Positions 43,205-54,288 of a stretch of 57,345 nucleotides of DNA are shown here, in pieces; positions within the stretch are counted from its first letter, which is position 1; each line of letters opens with the position of its first letter. Origin of the DNA: Priapulus caudatus (taxonomy: Eukaryota; Priapulida; Priapulimorpha; Priapulimorphida; Priapulidae). The notes under the pieces are model-generated. The model saw only the letters and a program-made list of their open reading frames with translations, was not told where the DNA came from and did no database searches. The position numbers were made by a program, and so were the translations under genes. The stretch covers positions 53,384 to 110,728 of the forward strand of contig NW_014578163.1 in the NCBI RefSeq assembly GCF_000485595.1, written 5' to 3'.

Positions 43205-43440
43205 TTATAAAAAATACTGTATTATATGATATATGATATATTGCAATATCTGGTAGCTGCGATCAATAACATTCAACCGATTATCTTCGATCATCGATTG
43301 GTTGGGTGCAAACAATGATCGATGATAAAATTCCAACCGATTCCCATCACTGCAAACTGGTTTAGCCTGAGTGACCTAGCCGCAATATCAATTCCGTAGT
43401 TGGTTATCTGTCTCAGATGGCTAGGTCAGCTACACTAATG
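43205..43440. repeat. Repeat family C, copy 2
   Basis: Same blocks as 29460-29695 (CAACCGATTATCTTCGATCAT, GTTTAGCCTGAGTGACCTAG, GTTATCTGTCTCAGA). Confidence 0.65.
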
Positions 43441-44179
43441 CCAAAACAAAAAAATATGTGTGGTTACGATTTTTCCGACCAACGCTATTTATTCCCAGTG
43501 ACTCTAAACATTTTATTTCTTTTTTTAAATCATAAAATAAAATAAAAATATATTTTATTGCTACTGATCTAAATACAGCCAAACGTTTGTTTGTTTTGGG
43601 TCTTTTTTCAACAGTATTTCAGTTATTTCATGGCGGTCAGCGCACCTATTCATCGTTCCTGGAATCCGTTAGGTGGGTAACCAGTACTAGACTCACCTTA
43701 TCCCTGCAAGACACCGACTACTTCCCCCGGCCCCCCCACTCAGTGTTATTCAGGGTACGCATATGCTCGTTCCCTCCCTTTGAAAGCACCCCCCTATCTC
43801 AGGACTGCTCAAATCTCTGAACCCCCCTTTCGCGGGCTTTTTGTGGGTTTTTCCTGCCTTGGAGACCCCCCTAAATCCGGAACACTGCTCAATGTACCCC
43901 CTATCTCCGGTGAGCTCTCATTCCAACCGTAGTGACGTTAGTGTAGTGTGTGGAACTGTCAAACCAGTCTACACTACGTAGTGTAGAGTTCAGTGATCAA
44001 GGGGAACTAGGGGGCAATATTTTTACATTTCAAAATTAAATAATCCTGAATGAGCTTTCAAAACTAGCAGGAATTTTAGGAATTTGATCCCGGGATTTGA
44101 TAAAGTTTTCTATGATATTCAAGATGAAAGAGAGAGAGGAAAAACACCTCCTTTTTAAAGAAATATCCGGGTGAAAAGT
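43441..44179. other. No gene; C-rich block and MITE-like fragment
   Basis: C-rich sequence 43720-43905 contains CCCCCTATCTC twice. GGAACTGTCAAACCAGTCTAC at 43950 resembles the ends of the MITE at 17683. A palindrome, GTAGTGTAG, lies at about 43970-43990. No coding recognised. Confidence 0.4.
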
Positions 44180-44456
44180 CAAATACACCCCCTTTTTTAC
44201 AATTCTTGGGCCGGATTTTGTCGCGCAAAAAATACCCCTTTACCGGAGATTTTGGGAACGCGCATATGCGGTCCCTCCGACCTCGGAGTGGGGGGCCGGG
44301 CTACTTCCTCACATATTCAGAGGTGGGAGACTCATGGCTGCAGAACAAAGTTCATTACTATTCATCACAGACTTTGGCTAGGCCGAGATTCAAACTCACG
44401 ACCCCTGGATTGACATTCAGAGGCGTTATCAACTGAGCTGTCCAGGCCCATCGCCC
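44180..44456 (-). mobile_element. tRNA-derived SINE-like element (minus strand)
   Basis: The reverse complement of 44384-44456 has a tRNA-like layout: GGACAGCTCAGTTGATAACG (A box) and GAGTTTGAATCTC (B box), most like a tRNA-Asp-type head, but its stems are imperfect. The body (44200-44380) contains CTCCGAGGTCGGAGGGACCG and ATCTCCGGTAAAGGGGTATT. The body recurs at 44683-44800 without the head. No target duplication was verified. Confidence 0.55.
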
Positions 44457-44682
44457 AAACATATCGAAAATAAAGTTTACAAAACATGGCGGCCGTCATG
44501 CAAGTTTAATATTGCTCTGACATCCAGGACGATGACGAAAGAGACAACAAAGCTTCCTGTTGCCCCATGTGCATTGATGTTGATATTCTTTGTTTGCTGC
44601 TAGTTGTAACTGCCGAGGTCAGCAGTAGACATGTAGGTGCTGAATCAGTTTACATCTACTGTATTAGGTTTTGTTTTGCCAN

Positions 44683-44800
44683 TTGGGCCGGATTTTGTCG
44701 CGCGAAAAATACCCCTTTACCGGAGATTTTGGGAACACGCATGCGGTCCCTCCGACCTCGGAGTGGGGGGGGGCGAGGGTGCGGGATAGCGTGTACAATC
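44683..44800 (-). mobile_element. Headless copy of the SINE body
   Basis: Nearly identical to 44207-44300. It begins immediately after a single N at 44682, which suggests an assembly join rather than a true end. Confidence 0.55.
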
Positions 44801-45492
44801 ATCCCCCCTACTTTCAGGAGAAAAATGGGGGAAAATTCCATATTTTACAGACACAAAACACTGAACATTTATCTACAAATCCGTCATCTCTATTCATACT
44901 CTCCTAATGTTTTATTACACAAATGGAAAGCTCCATATATATACTGTAAAATGTCTGTAATTCGTTCCAAGAATTACATTATTTTGCTGAAACTCAGACT
45001 GGACGCATTCCCCATATACGATTTTTTTTTTTAATCCCCAAATCACGTCTTATCACTGCTCACGAAAGTTAATTTAAATCCCTGCTTTATTCAAAATTAG
45101 AATAGACCTATTGAGAGTTGGGATATTGAATTTTCACGGGGATTGAATGGGAAAAATTAAATTTCATCACACTTTTTGTGGGGTGCTGAGACCTGACCGG
45201 AAGTACACTCCCGATTTTGTATGAAGGGGTAAAAATATGCACTTTTTGGTTCAAATCTAGTTGTTTTTCTCATACTTTTTTGTACAGTTTTAGCGTTCTC
45301 AGTAAAATGTACGTTTTATCAAAATTTCAGGGATAGATGATTCCAGCTAGTGCTGTAATTGTCAGTGGCGGATCCGGGGACGTGATTTTTTCTAGGTCAA
45401 TCAAGAACACAGGGCTCTAGTGAGCACTGCCATTGCTTGATACAAATCACGTGCCTCAAACTCCTGTTTTATGGTGCATTCACTGCATTGTG
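44801..45492. other. No gene; hAT-like terminus fragment
   Basis: CAGTGGCGGATCCGGGGACG at 45363 resembles a hAT end, but no partner end was found. No coding region recognised. Confidence 0.35.
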
Positions 45493-45541
45493 ACCCTAAC
45501 CCTAACCCTAAACCTAACCCTAACCCTAACCCTAACCCTAA
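45493..45541. repeat. Interstitial telomere-type repeat (CCCTAA)n
   Basis: About eight units of CCCTAA with one variant (AACCTAA). It is the metazoan telomere sequence in a short internal island. Confidence 0.9.
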
Positions 45542-45959
45542 CATGGAGAGGGCGTGCATGTCTACTTACAATTAGAGTACCTACATAAAGAATGTAGGTA
45601 CTCTACTTACCTAAAGAACCTTACCTACTTACCTACCTACCTAAAAAAGAACTTACCTAAAAAAGAACTTACCTACTTACCTAAAGAATGTAGGTACTCT
45701 TTATGTAGGTACTCTACTTACAATTCTCTGCTTTCTCCCTCTATACTAGTGATGATAGAGTGCCTCTTTATCGTGACTTGATATCATGCCTACAAAGAAA
45801 TTAATGCGGGAATCAAGCTTATATTTTACTGGTGATCTTAAGTATAAGTAATGCATGGATACTGCAATTATAGATGTATATCCCAGCGCCAATATATAAA
45901 TGTATAAAAACACTTATACATGATTTTGTATAAGCATACGAAGTATGCAAGGACACAAG
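45542..45959. repeat. ACCT-rich tandem and inverted repeats
   Basis: Runs of TTACCTACTTACCTACCTAC (45600-45690) with AAGAATGTAGGTACTCT in direct copies (45588, 45682) and in inverted form (AGAGTACCTACATAAAG at 45573). The remainder to 45959 is AT-rich with no gene. Confidence 0.7.
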
Positions 45960-46584
45960 NNNNNNNNNNNNNNNNNNNNNNNNNNNNNNNNNNNNNNNNN
46001 NNNNNNNNNNNNNNNNNNNNNNNNNNNNNNNNNNNNNNNNNNNNNNNNNNNNNNNNNNNNNNNNNNNNNNNNNNNNNNNNNNNNNNNNNNNNNNNNNNNN
46101 NNNNNNNNNNNNNNNNNNNNNNNNNNNNNNNNNNNNNNNNNNNNNNNNNNNNNNNNNNNNNNNNNNNNNNNNNNNNNNNNNNNNNNNNNNNNNNNNNNNN
46201 NNNNNNNNNNNNNNNNNNNNNNNNNNNNNNNNNNNNNNNNNNNNNNNNNNNNNNNNNNNNNNNNNNNNNNNNNNNNNNNNNNNNNNNNNNNNNNNNNNNN
46301 NNNNNNNNNNNNNNNNNNNNNNNNNNNNNNNNNNNNNNNNNNNNNNNNNNNNNNNNNNNNNNNNNNNNNNNNNNNNNNNNNNNNNNNNNNNNNNNNNNNN
46401 NNNNNNNNNNNNNNNNNNNNNNNNNNNNNNNNNNNNNNNNNNNNNNNNNNNNNNNNNNNNNNNNNNNNNNNNNNNNNNNNNNNNNNNNNNNNNNNNNNNN
46501 NNNNNNNNNNNNNNNNNNNNNNNNNNNNNNNNNNNNNNNNNNNNNNNNNNNNNNNNNNNNNNNNNNNNNNNNNNNNNNNNNNNN
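45960..46584. other. Sequence gap (625 N)
   Basis: Unresolved sequence. Frames read across it are meaningless. A CT microsatellite at its right edge probably caused the gap. Confidence 1.
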
Positions 46585-46735
46585 GCTCTCTCTCTTTCTC
46601 TCTCTCTCTCTCTCGCTCTCTCGCTCTCTTGCTCTCTCTCTCTCTCTCGCTCTCTCGCTCTCTTGCTCTCTCTCTCTCTCTCGCTCTCTCGCTCTCTTGC
46701 TCTCTCTCTCTCTCTCTCTCGCTCTCTCGCGCGCG
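46585..46735. repeat. (CT)n microsatellite with regular GCTCTCTCGCTCTCTT units
   Basis: Tandem CTCTCTCGCTCTCTCGCTCT units of about 45 bp, bordering the gap. Confidence 0.85.
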
Positions 46736-47076
46736 CGCTGTGCCTGTGGCTCTGTCTGTAGTTCTTTGTGTGCCTGTGTTTTTGCGCGAATATTCCAGCC
46801 GCTATTATGCATCAATGTAGATTTGTTTCCGTAACTATCGAATAATTTCAGTATCATTTGTGCAAATTACATTTGTTAAATTAGTTAGCATGTTTAATGC
46901 ATGTTCAGCATGCAATGTTTAGCATGTTCACGTGATTCCTTGCGAAAATTTGACCCTGCCCTAGGAAAATAGAGGCGACCCGCTAGCCGTCCACCATTAG
47001 ATGTTCGCGTACGGCGGGCTTCCACATACGACTTTTATGAAAGCGCCGAGCACTCTTCGGCTCCCTCCCCTAGATT
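46736..47076. other. No gene seen
   Basis: Spacer with AGCATGTTTAATGCATGTTCAGCATG-type short repeats at 46885-46925. CCTAGATT at 47069-47076 is the target duplication of the next element. Confidence 0.45.
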
Positions 47077-47526
47077 CAGTAGCGGATTATCAATGGGGCA
47101 AAGGGGGCATTTGCCCCCGGCCCTACAAGTCGACCGGCCCTAAAGTGTTGTGACTACAAAAAGAAATTAGTTTATTATTTTATCTTGGGCCGGCCCTACC
47201 ACTTTCATATGACTACATTTGTTTTTGCTTTCTACTTGTTTTCATTTTTTCCGTGTTTTCTGGTGTACATTGCAGCAGCTAGGAATAATATTCGCTTTAA
47301 GGTAGCTAGTGGGGTTAAAAGTACCAATTTGTCAAAATGTTTTTGTTTAAATTGTAACTCTATTAATTATTTTCGAACGTTTCCTTTTCATTTTTCAATA
47401 TTAATTGCTTATAATTATCCACTAAACAGGTCGAAAAACATTATATGCTTATGGGAAGGGGCGGGTGGATGGGCGGCCCAAATATATGATATGCCCCCGG
47501 CCCAGGCAACTGTTAATCCGGCGCTG
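47077..47526. mobile_element. 450-bp non-autonomous hAT transposon
   Basis: Flanked by the 8-bp target duplication CCTAGATT (47069-47076 and 47527-47534), the hAT hallmark. Ends: CAGTAGCGGATTATCAATGG and, mirrored, CAGCGCCGGATTAACAGTTG. Both continue to GGGGGCA and GGCCGGGGGC. The interior is AT-rich and has no transposase domain. Confidence 0.9.
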
Positions 47527-47559
47527 CCTAGATTACTATTTAAAGACAATCAAAAATGC

Positions 47560-48870
47560 TGTAATATTTGATAGCATGCACGTGAAGCTTTGTTGTAAAC
47601 TATATTCCAACATGAGCTTCGAAACAACTATGTTTAGAACTTAACTAGGTGTTATATTAAAGAAAAGCATACATTGTAATATTGTCTGTAATATTGGGTA
47701 GCATGCACACAAGCACATTGCATTTGTTGTGAACGCTATTCCAACATGATCATTGAACAGCTATGTAACCAGGTGGCTTATATTAACAAAACAGACATAA
47801 ATGTCTGTAATATTGGGTAGCATGCACGCAGGCCAATACCAATAATATTATTATGTGTAATATTGGATAGCATAGATGCGATCATGCGAGCATATATATG
47901 CATCTAGCCTTTGTGGTAAACTCTATATTCCAACAAGATCATCGAAACTGCTATGTGACCAGCTGGTGGGTTATTTATTAAAAACAGACATAAATGCCTG
48001 TAATATTGGTTAGCATGCACACAAGCACATCGCCTATGTGGTAAACTCCATCTAACATAACCATGGAAACAGCTATTATTTTTTAAACAGGCATGTGTCT
48101 GTAATATTGGATAGCATGCACACAAGCACATCGCCTATGTGGTAAACTCCATCTAACATAAGCATCAAAACAGTTTTTTTTTAACAGGCATATGTGTCTG
48201 TAATATTGGGTAGCATAGATGCGAGCATATATATAGTGTTTGTTCTAAACCCTATTCCAACGCGAGCATATCGATACAGCTACGTGACAAACTAGGTTAT
48301 TATATAAAGGCAGGCATAAATATGTGTAATATTGGGTAGAATAGATGCGACCATGGGCGCACGTAGCCTTTGTGATAAACTCTATTCCAACATGATCATT
48401 GAAACAGCTATGGTACCAGCTCGTCGGTTATTTATTAAAAACAGACAAATGCTTGTAATATTGGTTAGCATGCACACAAGCACATCGCCTATGTGGTAAA
48501 CTCCATCTAACATAAGCATTGAAACAGCTATTATCTTTTAAACAGGCATATGTGTCTGTAATATTGGTTAGCATGCACACAAGCACATCGCCTATGTGAT
48601 AAACTCCATCTAACATGAGCATCGAAACAGTTGTTTTTTAAACAGACAAATGTGTCTGTAATAGTGGTTAGCATGCACACAAGCACATCGCCTGTGTGGT
48701 AAACTTCATCTAACATAAGCATTGAAACAGCTGTTATTTTTTAAACAGGCATGTGTCTGTAATTTTGGGTAGCATAGATGCGAGCATATATTATAGTGTT
48801 TGTTCTAAACCCTATTCCAATGCGAGCCTCGTAACAGCTACGTGACAAACTAGGTTACTATATATAAAGG
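47560..48870. repeat. Satellite array, about 12 units of 100-130 bp
   Basis: Each unit has TGTAATATTGG(G/T)TAGCAT, then GCACACAAGCACATCGCCTA or ATGCGAGCATATAT, then GTAAACTCCATCTAACATAA or CTATTCCAACATGATCAT, then GAAACAGCTA and AACAGGCAT. Two unit types alternate irregularly. Short frames on the minus strand repeat with the units and are not genes. Confidence 0.85.
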
Positions 48871-48904
48871 CAGGCCAAAAATCGTGCAGAATTTGCGCGC
48901 ACAT

Positions 48905-48960
48905 GCTGAGCTATCTGCTGAGCCTCTTGAGCTAGGCCGTTGGCTCAGCAGATAGTTCAC
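48905..48960. repeat. Hairpin with 17-bp arms
   Basis: GAGCTATCTGCTGAGCC and GGCTCAGCAGATAGTTC are near-perfect inverted repeats around a 17-20-bp loop. Possibly the end of a transposon. Confidence 0.75.
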
Positions 48961-49029
48961 CGTGTGCGGCGGGCTTTTAACCCATCCATCTGCCCGTCCG
49001 TTCGTCCGTCCGTCCGTCACACACCCCCG

Positions 49030-49065
<36 letters not shown>

Positions 49066-49470
49066 CACACACACACACACGCACACACTCACACACACAC
49101 ACCAACACCACCACACACACACCTGTGACCACAACACACACACACACACACACACACTACACGCACACCCACCACACAGAGAGAGAGGACGGCACGCACG
49201 CACGCAGCCACACACACACCACACACACACACACCACACACACCACACACACGCACGCACGCACACACCGACACACTCATTTAGACGCACGCATGCACAC
49301 ACGCGCGCACGTACATACACACGCGCGCACGTAGGCCACCACACACACGCGCGCAACAGGTACACACCGGGTGACATAATTATGCTCGTGCATAGGCACA
49401 CACGAACCTATACACATGTACACACGCACGCCCTCGCTCAAGCAGGCATACGCATACGCAAACAAAAATG
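48961..49470. repeat. (GTCC)n and (CA)n microsatellites
   Basis: GTCCGTCC repeats at 48995-49018, then long interrupted CACACA arrays to about 49350 with CACGCACG variants. The long frames here are shadows. Confidence 0.9.
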
Positions 49471-49738
49471 AAGTACGAACAAAGCAATACACCAAATCAC
49501 CAGGAAGAACAATTCTAACTAAGGTTGCAATTTCTTAACCACGAGATTTTGTTATTCGCGTAAAGAATAACAAATTCAGACAATGACCCTTTGTCTTCGT
49601 TAACGTGTGCAACTGTTTGTAAACAAAAACAGTACTTATCTGTCTGTGCATTGCGTGGCTAGGATCGTTCATACATGTATCACATTATAANATGTTCTCT
49701 ATCCTTAGGCCAAATATTCTCCAGCAGTTAGTTTTCGA
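49471..49738. other. No gene; single N at 49691
   Basis: Short unique spacer. The N probably marks an assembly join close to the LTR. Confidence 0.5.
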
Positions 49739-50878
49739 TGTGTGTGTGTAGGGGATTTCCCAGCTTAACTGGATGTGAGTTGATCGGGTCTTTGTTTGTC
49801 CGGTTGAGTGTGGAAGTTGCTATTAATAGCTTGCCTCCCTGGTTACTATATATATGAGTGAGGAAAGTTCAGCCGCAGAGTAATATTATTATTAAATATT
49901 ATCGTTAAGAATGGCTGTTATTTAGATATAGCTGGCTGTTGTTAAATATTACTGTTAAGAGCGGTTATTATTAGTTAATGTCAAGAACGAGTTAATATGT
50001 AGTGTGGGATAGCATGGGGCTTTGAATCACATGTATGATTTCTGTTAACCCGTTAGGGGCCGTGACATAAGTAGTGGGATGTGCGCTGTGGCATGTAGAC
50101 TGTAAGTTGTATTGTTAAGAGTGCAACTGTGTTCAAGGATCTTATAGTGTTATTGATAAGTATGTTCCCATGGAAGTGAGTTATTATGGTGCATTCACTT
50201 TATGCGGCGAACAGTGTTTGGTTTAGTTCATGTAAGCATCCTGACAGATCGATTTATTACATGAGTGTTTACTGCTTAAAGAGGGGGGAGATTCTCTCAG
50301 TAGTCATTATTATGTATGTTAGTAGCATAGTTATTTGAAAAGGGTGACTTTGTTGAGTTAGTGTTGTGAGTTTGCGTTAAAGTGTTCGCATGAAGTGTCA
50401 CGTGTTTATTGTTATTATTCTGCAGTGACACGCAGGTGATGCTGAGCCGGTGTATGTCGGGGCAGTGAGCGTGGCCCTACCGGAGTAGTGTTCTGTAGGG
50501 GTAAGCAAATAGGTCCCACAGCAGGGGACAATGCTTGTGTTATATTGTGTTATAATGTGTTATATTGTGTTATAATGTGTTATATTGTGTTATAATGTGT
50601 TATATTGTGTTATAATGTGTTATATTGGATTATAATGGTGGATAATGTCGAGTTTATGTATTTGGCCTATATACTGCTCATATGCTATGTTACATTTAAA
50701 CTTAAGGTGTGTTTCGTTGTTTACATGTTGCAGGGTCGCCTGCACAGTCGTAACGACGTCGTTTGTGTGATGTGGTTAGACGGTCGTTGGTGACATTTTG
50801 CTTGTTGTCAATTGAATGAACTCTTAAGTCACCGTCATCCGAGTGTTGTGTTTTGTTGTGCACGAATAACGCCCCACA
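49739..50878 (+). repeat. 5' LTR of a second Ty3/gypsy element (inferred ends)
   Basis: Proposed from TGTGTGTGTAGGGGATTTCC to ...GCCCCACA, just before the primer site. It contains a TATA-like ACTATATATATGAG at about 49846 and a 10-bp tandem repeat (TGTGTTATAT/TGTGTTATAA, about ten copies) at 50536-50640. Because the 3' LTR is not in the window the left boundary is not confirmed. Confidence 0.6.
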
Positions 50879-50884
50879 TAAATT

Positions 50885-50904
50885 TGGTGTCAGAAGTGGG
50901 ATAG
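50885..50904 (+). promoter_or_regulatory. Putative primer-binding site
   Basis: TGGTGTCAGAAGTGGGATAG lies 6 bp after the inferred LTR end. It resembles primer sites of animal Ty3/gypsy elements; the matching tRNA was not determined. Confidence 0.6.
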
Positions 50905-51523
50905 CGGTTGGCTGAGTTGTTCATGTGACATAGTAGCAGGCCTGGCTTGAGAGGCCTAAGTACACGACTGAAGCGACCCCCGGCAGAGCTGAAGTGGGCG
51001 CCGAGTCTGATGTCGACAGAGGGCGCCGATCCTGACAAGATACGACAGTTGAGGGTACCACCATTGCAGGGAGTGGTGTGGACATCCGAGAGGCTAAGTG
51101 ACGTGGAGAAGTCGAGAGCGGAACGAGTCCGAGGAAGTCAGCTGGGGACAGAGCGCCGGCGACGAGGACTGCAGAGGCGTCCCTGAGTAGCGTTCCTGAG
51201 TGCGCGAATGTTTAAATGTACAGAAAGACGTGCGTGGTAATTTGCACACAGTGTCATATTCACTGGTGTGGTAATTTGTACTGTTTTCTTGTGTTGAGCT
51301 CGTGCGGTAATGAGCGCGGTCCGTGAACTTGTTGAAGGGTACGCTACATAAAGTTATGTGTTGTAAGCTGGCTTGTAGTGTGAGTAGCTCCCTCCACTTC
51401 TCCCTCCACTGTAAGTGAGGAGGGCCTTTGTTGACTCCGTTTTGTGATTTTTTTTGCCCAGCATAACTGCGCATGAGTGTGTGTTGGTGAGTGATCTGTG
51501 TGATCCGGGTTGTTACCAACGCT

Positions 51524-52581
51524 ATGTCAGGGGAAGACGTGCAGGAGCGCCTGGCCCAGGCGGAGAAAGACCGTGCCAAGCTTGCGGCATTGCAGCTGCA
51601 GCTGGAGAGCCGGGATGAAGAGGTGGAGCGGCAGCGCAGTGAGGCTGCGAAACTGCGACAGGACCTGGATGAGGCGCAGACCCGCTTTGAAGCGGTACGC
51701 GACCTGAAGACGTCTGTGGTCGTCGAACAGCGAGACCAACGCCTGGGGACCATCTCGGGCGCGGAGGGTCTCTCTGCTTGGATCGCGGATGCCCAGGCGG
51801 TGCTGGAGGGGTGGAATGTGCCCGAGTCCCAGCAAGCTAACTTCCTTATCAGCCGGCTGGAGGGGGTGGCAAAGGAGGAGGTCAAGCTCACCCTGGACCC
51901 TTCCAAGCGCACGCCAGCCAGCATTTACGCAGTACTACTGGGAGGTCTATCTCTCTCAGGAAGGTCCTGGGGGAATTTTACGGGCGGACCCAAAAGAGTG
52001 GGGAGTCGCTGCTCGAGTTCTCCCTGGCGCTGCGCAGCCTCCAGCACAAGTCAGGGGGCGAGGTCGACAACGTGCGCCTCCTTGAACAGTTTGCAGAGGG
52101 AGTCTTTGACCAGGGGTTGCAACGGGAACTGCGGAGAGTGCGCGCAGAGCAAAGCATGGGGGATCTTACAGAGCTCCGGGAGTGGGCGGTAGGATGGCTG
52201 GGGGGCGACGACGCCAGGCCGAGAGGTGCTGGAGTTAAGGCGGTATCCGCCACGGTTGATTCAACCGAGGCATCGAGCCCGGCAGTACCAGAATGGAGGC
52301 GTGAGATAGACGAGCTCAAGCAGATGGTACGGGAGATGGCTGTCACCCGTGGCCAGGACAGAGATCGGGGAGCAGAAGCGCGGGCTGGGTCCACCGGCCC
52401 GAGGAGGTGCTACCAGTGCCACCGCACTGGTCACTTCAAGGCAGAGTGCCCTGAGAGGCGTCCCCAACGCAAAGGGAGGTGTTACGAGTGTGGTTCACCC
52501 GACCACTACCGAGACGCCTGCCCTAAGCTGAGAGACCACTCCAGGAAGGAACCGGGAAACGACGACCCCCTACAGTGCTGA
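51524..52581 (+). pseudogene. gag of the second Ty3/gypsy element
   Basis: ATG at 51524. The first part, about 30-60 residues in, is a heptad-rich coiled coil (QLQLESRDEEVERQRSEAA). A capsid-like middle follows (LSAWIADAQAVLEGW). Between about 51930 and 51975 the frame changes by one base; the second frame continues FSLALRSLQHKSGGEV and GVFDQGLQRELRRVR. Near the C-terminus are two intact zinc knuckles, CYQCHRTGHFKAEC and CYECGSPDHYRDAC (C-x2-C-x4-H-x4-C), which bind element RNA. The frame stops at TGA 52579-52581. The single internal shift is either decay or a sequence error, as all else is clean. Confidence 0.85.
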
Positions 52582-52599
52582 GCCGTGCAGTAGGAGGGG
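52554..52599 (+). promoter_or_regulatory. -1 ribosomal frameshift signal between gag and pol
   Basis: G_GGA_AAC (52554-52560) lies in the gag frame as a canonical X_XXY_YYZ slippery heptamer. After a 5-base spacer a stem-loop follows: CCCC (52566-52569) pairs with GGGG (52596-52599), CTAC (52570-52573) with GTAG (52590-52593), and inside TGC with GCA. Slipping back one base enters the pol frame without a stop. The gag stop lies 7 codons after the heptamer. Confidence 0.85.
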
Positions 52600-54287
52600 C
52601 CACTAATGGCTCGGGAAACACTAGTCAAGCCAGTTTTGAGGAGCGGGGCATGGCACCCTGCCCGGAGGCTGAGGTGAAGATCGGCGGTGTGGGAGTGAGG
52701 TGTTTACTGGACAGCGGGTCGCAGGTGTCACTCATAACCGAGAGCTTCTTCAGGAGGCGGTTTGGCCTGGCGGGAGAGCTAGTTGATCTGCCGTGGCTTA
52801 GGGTTAGGGCGGCCAATGGCCTTGAAGTTCCCTACTTGGGATACATCGAACTGGATGTCGAGGCCTGTGGGCAGGTGTTTCCGCAGATGGGGTTTTTGGT
52901 GTCTCGCGACCCTACCTCACCTGAGGAACGGAAGCGACTGGAGAGATTGCCAGGGATCATTGGGTGCAATATCCTGCAACGTATGCCCTGTGAGATTGAT
53001 AGTGCCGGGAAGTGGCGGAGTGGTGCTGGGTCTGTCTCGGAGAGGCGGAGTTGGATGCAGGCACTGCGCAGCCATGAGCAGGCTGCGGTCAGCAGTGCGC
53101 GTGCTGAGAGGACGCCACCAGCTGCTTTTGTTCGGGTTCCCAGAGCTAGTGTCGTACGCCTTGCAGCTAGAAGCATCAGGGTGGTATCTTTGATCACCCG
53201 GGGGGGGGGTGTAGCCAGCTATGAGGGCGTGGTGGAGCCGTTGGGTGTAGATAGCGGTGGCTTGCCCAGGAATGTGATGCTGTTGCCAACCCTGTGTCAT
53301 GTCAGGGCGGGGCACGTGGAAGCGGCAATCGCTAATCTGAGCGAGGAGGAAGTTGTGTTAAACCCTAAATCAAGGGTGGGTCAAGTCCGTGGAGCATCTG
53401 CGGTGAATAAAGTGGTAACCGTGAGGACTACGTCATCAGAGATAGTCTTGGGGGGTCAGGATGAGAACCATGATGACGTCACAGAGTTGATGAGTCAGCT
53501 CGACTGTGGTGCTGCGGAGTTAAACGCGGTACAACGTGAAAAGCTGGAAGAGATGCTTCGGAGGTACCGATCGGTGTTTCTGATGGGAGATGAGGATCTG
53601 GGATACTGTGATCGGGTCAAGCACACCATCAAGACAGAGGATGATGTCTCCATACGTCTCCCCCATCGGAGGATACCCCCGAATCTTCAGCCTGAGGTGA
53701 AGCGTCACCTGGAGGGCTGGGTGGAAAAGGGGATCATTCGCCCAAGTTCCAGCCCGTACGCCTTCCAGCTGGTGATGGCAAGGAAGAAGGACCAGAGCCT
53801 GAGGCTGTGTGTGGACTTCAGGCTCTTGAACAAGAAGACGCTGCGGGATGCGTACCCCCTACCCAGAGTGGAAGAGGCGCTTGAGGCACTGAAGGGGGCG
53901 AAGTACTTCAGTTCGATGGATTTGGCATCGGGATACCTACAGTGTGCTATGGATGAAAAGGACATCCCGAAGACAGCATTCAGGGCAGGAACTGGGGGCC
54001 TGTGGGAATTCACACGAATGCCCTTTGGCCTAGTGAATGCGGCGTCCACATTTCAGCGACTGATGGAGCTGTGTCTGGGCGACAAGGCATATGAGATACT
54101 GCTTCTGTACCAGGACGACATCATGGTTTATGCGGCCTCAGTTGATGACATGATTGAGCGGGTTGGCCTGGTGCTGCAGCGGTTGGAGTCCTTTGGCCTA
54201 AAGGTTAAGCCCAGTAAGTGCCACCTGTTCCGTCGCAAGGCTGCATTCTTGGGTCACGTGGTGTCGGAGGAAGGTGTAGCTACGGAT
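52561..54287 (+). CDS. pol (protease and RT) of the second Ty3/gypsy element, 3'-truncated
   Basis: Open from the frameshift site to an N at 54288, in the -1 frame relative to gag. Protease: CLLDSGSQVSLI with the catalytic DSG near residue 46 counted from 52575. A linker with a GCNILQRMPCE segment follows. RT: RRIPPNLQPEVKRHL, RPSSSPYAFQLVMARKKD, LRLCVDFRLLNKKT, FSSMDLASGYLQ (first catalytic Asp), FTRMPFGLVNAASTFQ and LYQDDIMVY (catalytic DD, residues 514-515), then LKVKPSKCHLF and FLGHVVSEEGV. This is a typical Ty3/gypsy RT order. RNase H, integrase and the 3' LTR are missing; the reading stops at the N, after which a satellite begins. Intact frame for 570 codons suggests a young element cut by an assembly join. 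Confidence 0.9.
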
Positions 54288-54288
54288 N

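Noticed and set aside
44384-44456. Functional tRNA gene
   Set aside because: A and B boxes are present but stems are poorly paired and the sequence continues as a SINE body.
45868-46857. Frames of about 300 codons
   Set aside because: Two thirds of each is N; the rest is a CT microsatellite.
47904-48722. Repeated small Cys-rich frames (e.g. MLMLDGVYHIGDVLVCML)
   Set aside because: They recur with the satellite unit and change frame between units.
47560-48870. CRISPR-like array
   Set aside because: Units are diverged, spacers are not unique, and the sequence is from an animal genome.
48850-49495. Cys/Val- and His/Thr-rich frames
   Set aside because: Products of the CA microsatellite.
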